A stretch of 11,372 nucleotides of DNA from Oceanospirillaceae bacterium UBA7410 (GTDB lineage Bacteria; Pseudomonadota; Gammaproteobacteria; Pseudomonadales; Balneatricaceae): positions 24,439 through 35,810 of the forward strand of contig DKMQ01000042.1 of the NCBI GenBank assembly GCA_002470565.1. Direction: 5' to 3'. The notes under the pieces were generated by a model, which worked only from the letters and a program-made list of their open reading frames with translations, did not search any database and was not told the origin of the DNA. Position 1 is the stretch's first letter. The number at the start of each line of letters is the position of its first letter. Positions 7,145 to 11,372 of the stretch are shown in pieces. A program made the translations under genes and the position numbers.

Positions 7145-7630
7145 ATGCCACATACTTTAAACACCCTTAAAACATTAGCCACACCTGTGATAGAAGAGTG
7201 GATTGACTATAACGGCCACCTTAACGATGCGTATTATTTAGTCATATTCACCAAAGCTACAGATGCACTGCAAGATCACTTGGGCTTAACTTTGGCACAC
7301 ATCCAAAGTACCGGTGAAACCCTATTTACAGTAGAGAGTCACTTAACTTATTTACAAGAAATTGGGCTAGGGGAAATGGTGACTATCACCACGCAACTAT
7401 TGCAAACAGACAACAAGCGCATGCGCGTTTTTCACCAAATGCACAATGACCAAAACGACCTACTGGCTAGTGTAGAAATGTTATTTTTGAGCTACAACTT
7501 AGTCGCTAAAAAAGTGACTAATTTTAGTGCAATGATGTTAAAAAGCTTGGCTACACTTGAAAAAGAGCAGGCAAACACACCTTGGCCAGAGCAAGCTGGC
7601 AAAGGCATTGCGTTAAAAAGAAGTACGTAG
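7145..7630 (+). CDS. Second hotdog-fold thioesterase, possible betainyl-CoA thioesterase
   Basis: A 161-residue 4HBT_2-type thioesterase carrying WIDYNGHLNDAYYL from residue 19, then LFTVESHLTYLQEIGLGE and KRMRVFHQMHNDQNDLLAS. These align with the same blocks of the protein at 1399-1938, making the two paralogues. It is close in length and motif to the CdhB-type thioesterases found with carnitine dehydrogenase, and to the C-terminal part of carnitine dehydrogenase-thioesterase fusions, where betainyl-CoA is split to glycine betaine and CoA. That substrate is therefore a reasonable guess, though no dehydrogenase or BKACE gene is seen in the window. It starts 107 bases from the divergent regulator, the usual arrangement of a regulator and its target. 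A short AAGAGA at 7135-7140 precedes the ATG by four bases. Confidence 0.82.
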   Translation: MPHTLNTLKTLATPVIEEWIDYNGHLNDAYYLVIFTKATDALQDHLGLTLAHIQSTGETLFTVESHLTYLQEIGLGEMVTITTQLLQTDNKRMRVFHQMHNDQNDLLASVEMLFLSYNLVAKKVTNFSAMMLKSLATLEKEQANTPWPEQAGKGIALKRST

Positions 7631-7642
7631 TTTTATGCAGTG

Positions 7643-7662
7643 GCACCTTTGATAACAGGTGC
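7643..7662. terminator. Weak hairpin between convergent genes
   Basis: GCACCT (7643-7648) pairs perfectly with AGGTGC (7657-7662) across an 8-base loop, between the stop codons of the convergent thioesterase and BHMT-like genes. Only three T follow on the plus strand and none on the minus, so it is a poor intrinsic terminator at best. Confidence 0.25.
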
Positions 7663-7663
7663 T

Positions 7664-8710
7664 TTAGCGCCTGCGTGAACGACGGTTTGTAACAGCGCCA
7701 TCTGCCGCACCGCCTGCTACGGTTAAGTCTCCACCAAACTGTGCTTTACCACCTTTAGAAATTTCACCTAACACCGATTCAATTTCTTCAACGCTAGGTG
7801 CATCACCTTTGGTATGAGCATCTAGCGCTTTGCGCATAGCTGCAACATGCTCTGGAGATGTGCCACAACAACCGCCTATAATATCCGCTCCTGCATCCAT
7901 AGCCATAGTGGCGTAATTAGCCATGATTTCTGGAGTGCCATTATAGTGGATAGCGCCATTGACATATTCGGGAATACCACAGTTGGCCTTAGCTACCAAA
8001 ATGGCTTTATCGCCACCTGGGGCGTTGCGCATATTGCGTATGGCCATCACTAATTCGGATGCCCCTACGCCACAATTTGATCCACATGCATAAGACGTAT
8101 GGTCTTCATGAGCACAAGAGACCACCATGTCTGCAGGTGTTACGCCCATCATTGAACGGCCGTTAGTATCAAAACTATAGGTGCAAATGACAGGTAAGCC
8201 TGTGGTATTTGCGCCTTCTATAGCTGCTTCAGACTCTTGTGTAGATGACATTGTCTCTATCCACAATACGTCTGCGCCGCCTTCTTTTAAAGCGTGGGCT
8301 TGCTCTGTAAAAGCAGCCACTGCATCAGCATGGCTTAAGCTGCCCATAGGTTCTGGTATTTCGCCAGTAGGGCCAATAGACCCGGCTATAATCACTGTAC
8401 GATCACACTGATCTGCCACTTTGCGTGCTACTTTAACGCCAGCAACGTTTAGCTCATGCACTCTATCTTGGGCGTTATGCAGCCTCAAACGATAGTGTGT
8501 GCCACCAAATGTATTGGTTAAGATAATGTCTGAGCCTGCATCTATAAAGCTTTTATAATTGGCTGCAATGCGGCCAGGAAAATCTACATTCCATAATTCA
8601 GGCGCGTCACCTGTCTCCAAACCCATAGCAAATAAGTTGGTGCCTGTGGCCCCATCAGCTAGTAGAACACCATTTTTTTTCAATAAGTCTTGAAGTAGAT
8701 TTGCGCTCAT
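7664..8710 (-). CDS. Betaine-homocysteine S-methyltransferase-like, zinc-dependent methyltransferase
   Basis: A 348-residue (beta/alpha)8-barrel protein of the homocysteine S-methyltransferase family (Pfam S-methyl_trans). Seen directly: DGATGT (19-24), LTNTFGGTHYRLRL (64-77), the segment WIETMSS (150-156), and the three zinc-binding cysteines, Cys213 in GSNCGVGA and Cys281-Cys282 in IGGCCGTSPEHVAAM. The family moves a methyl group to homocysteine to make methionine; donors include glycine betaine (BHMT) or S-methylmethionine (MmuM). Length and resemblance to bacterial BHMT-like proteins, together with carnitine-type neighbours, favour glycine betaine, giving dimethylglycine. It lacks the folate, cobalamin and activation modules of MetH. 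The C-terminal tail after about residue 320 is Gly/Ala-rich and ends in RRSRRR, outside the barrel. It diverges from the MttB-family gene across 282 bases and converges with the thioesterase. Family is firm, donor inferred. Confidence 0.85.
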   Translation of the reverse strand: MSANLLQDLLKKNGVLLADGATGTNLFAMGLETGDAPELWNVDFPGRIAANYKSFIDAGSDIILTNTFGGTHYRLRLHNAQDRVHELNVAGVKVARKVADQCDRTVIIAGSIGPTGEIPEPMGSLSHADAVAAFTEQAHALKEGGADVLWIETMSSTQESEAAIEGANTTGLPVICTYSFDTNGRSMMGVTPADMVVSCAHEDHTSYACGSNCGVGASELVMAIRNMRNAPGGDKAILVAKANCGIPEYVNGAIHYNGTPEIMANYATMAMDAGADIIGGCCGTSPEHVAAMRKALDAHTKGDAPSVEEIESVLGEISKGGKAQFGGDLTVAGGAADGAVTNRRSRRR

Positions 8711-8826
8711 CGTTAATTCTCAAAAATGCCATATATAATATTGCTATGCTACCTAGCTGTGGGTGTTTAAGCCAGCCGTGCAAGTGGTGGATACAGGAAA
8801 TCAAGATGAGCATTTCTCAAAACCAC

Positions 8827-8841
8827 ATGAATGGCATTCAT
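8827..8841. promoter_or_regulatory. Perfect palindrome ATGAATG-G-CATTCAT, candidate operator
   Basis: Seven-base arms are perfectly inverted around one central G, located near the middle of the BHMT/MttB divergent region. Such symmetry fits a dimeric repressor or activator serving both genes. The bound protein is unknown; the AraC regulator nearby would more often use direct repeats. Confidence 0.4.
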
Positions 8842-8941
8842 AGTAACCAAAAAAGCTGATGATACAGTGTTACAAACGACAAAAAGTGGCGCTTAAACAC
8901 AACAAGCGGTCGCCGCCTAGCCAGCACAAAACCTTCAACAA

Positions 8942-8970
8942 TTGCAAAATCTTGGCCAGATATATATTGA
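8942..8970 (+). promoter_or_regulatory. Tentative promoter of the MttB-family gene
   Basis: TTGCAA at 8942-8947 and TATTGA at 8965-8970 are 17 bases apart, each matching four of six consensus positions; the overlapping TATATT at 8963-8968 matches better but at 15-base spacing. The spot is right for a leader of about 15-20 bases. Confidence 0.28.
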
Positions 8971-8980
8971 TACATTTTTT

Positions 8981-8985
8981 AGGAG
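8981..8985 (+). promoter_or_regulatory. Strong ribosome binding site deciding the MttB-family start
   Basis: AGGAG lies seven bases before the ATG at 8993. The frame stays open upstream to an ATG at 8942, but that start would overlap the likely promoter and has no comparable site, so 8993 is chosen. Confidence 0.8.
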
Positions 8986-8992
8986 TATTTTC

Positions 8993-10540
8993 ATGACTGA
9001 AGTCCGCGGACGCCGCAAAAGCGGAGGTGGTCGTGATGCACGTAAAGCAGCACGCGCCAATGACACAGTAAAAGCACCTGCCTTTATCACCCGTCAACTC
9101 AATCCATTTGAAGTGTTAGATGAAGCAGGTTTGGAGTTGATCGAACGTAATGCCGACACTATTCTTGAAGAAGTGGGCATTGATTTTCGTGATGACCCAG
9201 AAGCCGTTGCAGTGCTTAAGGCAGCTGGCGCTATAGTTGATGGGGAGCGTGTACGTTTTCCTCGCGGCATGTGCCGACAAATCATTCAAGCTTCTGCACC
9301 TGCTGAATATACTCAACATGCGCGCAATAGCGATCGCAATGTAATCATAGGTGGCAAAAACACTGTATTTGCTCCAGGCTATGGCTGCCCATTTGTACGT
9401 GACCTAGACAAAGGGCGTCGTTACGCTACTCTTCACGACTTCCAAAACTTTGTAAAGCTAGCCTACATGTCGCCTTACATGCACCACTCTGGTGGCACAG
9501 TATGTGAGCCAGTAGACGTGCCTGTAACTACCCGTCACCTAGACATGCTGTATAGCCACATTAAATACAGCGACAAAGGCTTTATGGGCTCGGTAACTGC
9601 CCCTTCTCGTGCACAAGACACGGTAGACATGGCTAAGATTGTATTTGGTGAAGAATTTGTTAAAAACAACACCGTAACCACAAGCTTAATCAACGCCAAC
9701 TCGCCAATGACCTTTGATGACACCATGTTAGGTGCTGCTAAAGTGTATGCTGAAAACAACCAAGCCTGTGTGGTAACACCGTTTATATTGTCTGGTGCTA
9801 TGTCTCCTGTGACTATTGCTGGCACCTTGGCGCAAATATTGGCAGAAGTGCTTGCAGGTATGACTTTTATTCAGCTATATCGCCCTGGCACACCTTGTAT
9901 TTTTGGTACCTTCGCAAGCTCTATCTCTATGCAATCTGGCGCACCTACCTTTGGCACACCAGAGCCTGCGCTAGTGATTTATGGCGCTGCGCAACTGGCT
10001 CGCCGTTTGGGCGTGCCGTTTCGTAGTGGTGGCTCTTTACCTGGCTCTAAGATTCCAGACGCGCAAGCAGCATCTGAGAGCGCTAACACGCTTATGCCTA
10101 CTATTATGGCGGGTGTTAACTTTGCGTTGCATTCTGCAGGCTGGCTAGAAGGTGGCTTGTCTATGGGCTATGAGAAGTTTGTGATGGACTTAGATCAGCT
10201 AGGTATGGCACATACGTTCTGTAAGGGCATAGATCTTTCAGAAAATGGCCAAGCACTTGATGCCATTCGAGAAGTAGGCCCTGGCAACCACTTCTTAGGC
10301 TGTGCTCATACACAAGCCAACTTTAAAGACGCGTTTTATATGTCCAACCTCGCTGACAACAACAGCTTTGAGCAGTGGGAAGAAGACGGCAGTAAAGACA
10401 TGCTTACTAGGGCTAACGCCCTTTGGAAGAAAATGCTTAATGAATATGAAGCCCCAGCTTTGGATCAAGGCATTGATGATGGCCTGCAAGACTTTATGGC
10501 CACGCGCAAAGAAGCCCTTGCTGGCACAGGCGACTTCTAA
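8993..10540 (+). CDS. MttB-superfamily methylamine/betaine methyltransferase lacking pyrrolysine
   Basis: A 515-residue protein of the trimethylamine methyltransferase (MttB) family, annotated from blocks such as NADTILEEVGIDFRDDPEA (53-71), APGYGCPFVRDL (127-138), SGGTVCEPVDVP (156-167), INANSPMTFDDTML (233-246) and SGGSLPGSKIPDAQA (345-359). True MttB reads an in-frame TAG as pyrrolysine; here the frame has no TAG and ends in TAA. Non-pyrrolysine relatives demethylate quaternary amines: MtgB (glycine betaine), MtpB (proline betaine), MtcB (carnitine) and MtyB (gamma-butyrobetaine), passing methyl to a corrinoid protein. The pathway suggested by the neighbours contains three of those compounds, so one is the likely substrate, but which one cannot be read. 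No corrinoid protein or corrinoid-THF methyltransferase is in the window. The N-terminus (5-21) is rich in Arg, Lys and Gly. The start is set by AGGAG seven bases upstream. Confidence 0.85.
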   Translation: MTEVRGRRKSGGGRDARKAARANDTVKAPAFITRQLNPFEVLDEAGLELIERNADTILEEVGIDFRDDPEAVAVLKAAGAIVDGERVRFPRGMCRQIIQASAPAEYTQHARNSDRNVIIGGKNTVFAPGYGCPFVRDLDKGRRYATLHDFQNFVKLAYMSPYMHHSGGTVCEPVDVPVTTRHLDMLYSHIKYSDKGFMGSVTAPSRAQDTVDMAKIVFGEEFVKNNTVTTSLINANSPMTFDDTMLGAAKVYAENNQACVVTPFILSGAMSPVTIAGTLAQILAEVLAGMTFIQLYRPGTPCIFGTFASSISMQSGAPTFGTPEPALVIYGAAQLARRLGVPFRSGGSLPGSKIPDAQAASESANTLMPTIMAGVNFALHSAGWLEGGLSMGYEKFVMDLDQLGMAHTFCKGIDLSENGQALDAIREVGPGNHFLGCAHTQANFKDAFYMSNLADNNSFEQWEEDGSKDMLTRANALWKKMLNEYEAPALDQGIDDGLQDFMATRKEALAGTGDF

Positions 10541-10585
10541 GCTGCGCTTTATTTAGCGTTGCTCTTGCGCTAATGCGCTAGCTAC

Positions 10586-10636
10586 AAAAAAGCCCCACAC
10601 ACCATGTTTTAGCACAGGGTATGTGGGGCTTTTTTT
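10586..10636. terminator. Bidirectional rho-independent terminator between the MttB-family gene and bolA
   Basis: AGCCCCACA (10591-10599) pairs perfectly with TGTGGGGCT (10622-10630). The stem is followed by T's on the plus strand (10630-10636) and preceded by A's (10586-10591) that become a T-run on the minus strand. It sits 46 bases after the MttB stop and 26 bases past the bolA stop, so it can end both convergent transcripts. The loop is rather long at 22 bases. Confidence 0.85.
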
Positions 10637-10661
10637 GGGGACTTTTTATAGCCCTATATAA

Positions 10662-10970
10662 CTAACTACCACCCATGCATGGGGCTGTAGCTGGCATTTT
10701 TTCTTGCTTGGCTTGCCACTGCTCGGTGGTATAACAATGCAGTGCCAATGCATGAATAGGGTTACTCATTAGCTCCCCTACCAAGGCATAAACCTGCTGA
10801 TGACGCTTCACCAACCCCACACCTGCAAAGTCATCAGAGACTAATACTAAATTGTAATGGCTATTGGTAGCAGACCCACTGTGCTTGTGGCTATCGTTAT
10901 CTAGCTGATGGTAGGTGATATTTAATGGTGCTAACACCAGCTCGAGTAATTTATTGGCCGTAGTATCCAC
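10662..10970 (-). CDS. bolA: BolA family protein
   Basis: A 102-residue protein that follows E. coli BolA across its length: SHKHSGSATNSHYNLVLVSD (27-46), VKRHQQVYALVGELM (54-68), IHALALHCYTTEQW (72-85) and a C-terminal PCMGG. BolA proteins bind monothiol glutaredoxins with a shared [2Fe-2S] cluster and influence iron-sulfur status, cell shape and stress responses; some act at DNA. His73 in the HALAL motif and Arg56-His57 are the conserved residues. The closer match to BolA than to IbaG rests on the RHxxVY and HALALHxYT blocks. The GTG start at 10970 is chosen because AAGGA lies seven bases upstream and the length then matches the family; a TTG at 11018 would add 16 unsupported residues. It converges with the MttB-family gene and looks functionally unrelated to it. 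Confidence 0.93.
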   Translation of the reverse strand: MDTTANKLLELVLAPLNITYHQLDNDSHKHSGSATNSHYNLVLVSDDFAGVGLVKRHQQVYALVGELMSNPIHALALHCYTTEQWQAKQEKMPATAPCMGGS

Positions 10971-10977
10971 GTTTATT

Positions 10978-10982
10978 TCCTT
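10978..10982 (-). promoter_or_regulatory. Ribosome binding site supporting the GTG start of bolA
   Basis: On the minus strand AAGGA lies seven bases before GTG at 10970-10968. This decides the unusual start codon over an upstream TTG at 11018. Confidence 0.7.
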
Positions 10983-11129
10983 CGATAAAACAATGAATGC
11001 ATGATAACACACAAGCAATTTTGCAAGCGATTGATAATCATCTGGAACATGACCATGGCAAAAAATGTGGCCCAGAGCAATCGCTACGCAAAAAGGTTTA
11101 ACCTATTCAAATAAAATGGTTTTTTACCC

Positions 11130-11158
11130 TTGACTCAAAGCCCATACACTATTAATAT
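11130..11158 (+). promoter_or_regulatory. Promoter of the tRNA-Asn pair
   Basis: TTGACT (11130-11135, five of six) and TAATAT (11153-11158, four of six) are separated by 17 bases. They are followed by a G+C-rich stretch (CGCGCC), typical of growth-rate-controlled stable RNA promoters. The tRNA begins about 20 bases downstream. Confidence 0.6.
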
Positions 11159-11179
11159 TCGCGCCTCGCATTGAGCAAT

Positions 11180-11255
11180 TCCTCGATAGCTCAGTTGGTA
11201 GAGCAGTAGACTGTTAATCTATTGGTCCCAGGTTCGAGTCCTGGTCGAGGAGCCA
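11180..11255 (+). tRNA. tRNA-Asn, anticodon GTT
   Basis: A complete 76-base cloverleaf: acceptor arm TCCTCGA (11180-11186) pairs with TCGAGGA (11245-11251), the D-loop is TCAGTTGGTAGAG, the anticodon GTT lies at 11213-11215, the T-loop is GTTCGAGTC, G is the discriminator and CCA is encoded. It reads AAC and AAU codons. Confidence 0.98.
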
Positions 11256-11278
11256 ACCTCAACGCGAAACCTTATGAT

Positions 11279-11354
11279 TCCTCGATAGCTCAGTTGGTAG
11301 AGCAGTAGACTGTTAATCTATTGGTCCCAGGTTCGAGTCCTGGTCGAGGAGCCA
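11279..11354 (+). tRNA. tRNA-Asn, anticodon GTT (second, identical copy)
   Basis: Identical over all 76 bases to the copy 23 bases upstream, with anticodon GTT at 11312-11314 and encoded CCA. The short spacer has no promoter or terminator, so both are probably processed from one transcript that may continue beyond the window. Confidence 0.98.
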
Positions 11355-11372
11355 TTCTAATCAAGCCACTTA

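Larger units (their letters stand above)
8711..8992. promoter_or_regulatory. Divergent control region of the BHMT-like and MttB-like genes
   Basis: The 282 bases hold the promoters of two opposite methyltransferase genes. A perfect palindrome sits near the middle (8827-8841), and a candidate promoter and strong ribosome binding site lie at the MttB end. On the BHMT side an AT-rich TATTATATAT stretch about 25 bases before the start could hold a -10 box, without an obvious -35. No gene was found inside. Confidence 0.5.

Noticed and set aside
8942..8992. 17-residue N-terminal extension of the MttB-family protein
   Set aside because: The AGGAG site is placed for the ATG at 8993, and the upstream stretch is AT-rich promoter-like DNA.
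8993..10540. Pyrrolysine-containing trimethylamine methyltransferase
   Set aside because: There is no in-frame TAG in the gene, which ends at TAA, so it cannot be a pyrrolysine MttB.
10302..10556. 84-codon plus-strand frame near the end of the MttB-family gene
   Set aside because: It is a shifted reading of the MttB-family gene with no ribosome binding site.
10971..11018. TTG start for bolA giving 118 residues
   Set aside because: The GTG at 10970 has a good ribosome binding site and gives the normal family length.
11180..11354. Repeat-spacer-repeat pattern resembling a CRISPR unit
   Set aside because: The repeated 76 bases are complete tRNA-Asn genes with encoded CCA.

Overview
The window looks like a chromosomal piece of a moderate-G+C gammaproteobacterium, probably marine or otherwise aerobic. 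This is inferred from a BolA protein and a carnitinyl-CoA dehydratase very close to the enterobacterial CaiD, from a CdhR/GbdR-type regulator, and from the Fhs plus non-pyrrolysine MttB gene set often seen in bacteria that use methylated amines. Genus cannot be read from the sequence alone.

Layout. 1-902 (minus) is the N-terminal half of formate-tetrahydrofolate ligase (fhs), cut by the window edge. 903-1398 is a long AT-rich gap with a short palindrome and four degenerate 11-bp tandem repeats just before the next gene. 1399-6041 (plus) is a tight four-gene operon: hotdog thioesterase, acyl-CoA dehydrogenase, ADP-forming acyl-CoA synthetase and caiD. 6061-7038 (minus) is a GlxA/CdhR-like AraC regulator, convergent with caiD and divergent from a second hotdog thioesterase at 7145-7630 (plus). 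7664-8710 (minus) is a betaine-homocysteine methyltransferase-like protein, divergent from an MttB-family methyltransferase without pyrrolysine at 8993-10540 (plus). A shared bidirectional terminator separates the latter from bolA (10662-10970, minus). The window ends with two identical tRNA-Asn(GTT) genes.

Proposed function (inference). The operon has the logic of beta-oxidation applied to a quaternary-ammonium acid. Gamma-butyrobetaine (or crotonobetaine) would be activated to its CoA ester by the ADP-forming synthetase, oxidised to crotonobetainyl-CoA by the dehydrogenase, hydrated to L-carnitinyl-CoA by CaiD, and released as L-carnitine by the first thioesterase. The regulator resembles those controlling carnitine and glycine betaine catabolism, and the second thioesterase could act on betainyl-CoA further down. 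The BHMT-like and MttB-like proteins are candidates for removing methyl groups from glycine betaine or a related quaternary amine, and fhs could handle the resulting one-carbon units. Carnitine dehydrogenase, the BKACE enzyme, transporters, a corrinoid protein and dimethylglycine oxidation genes are not in the window and would have to lie elsewhere.

The most novel points are the use of an NDP-forming synthetase in place of CaiB/CaiC, the linkage of a CaiD-type module to a BHMT/MttB demethylation pair, and several palindromes and repeats in the control regions.
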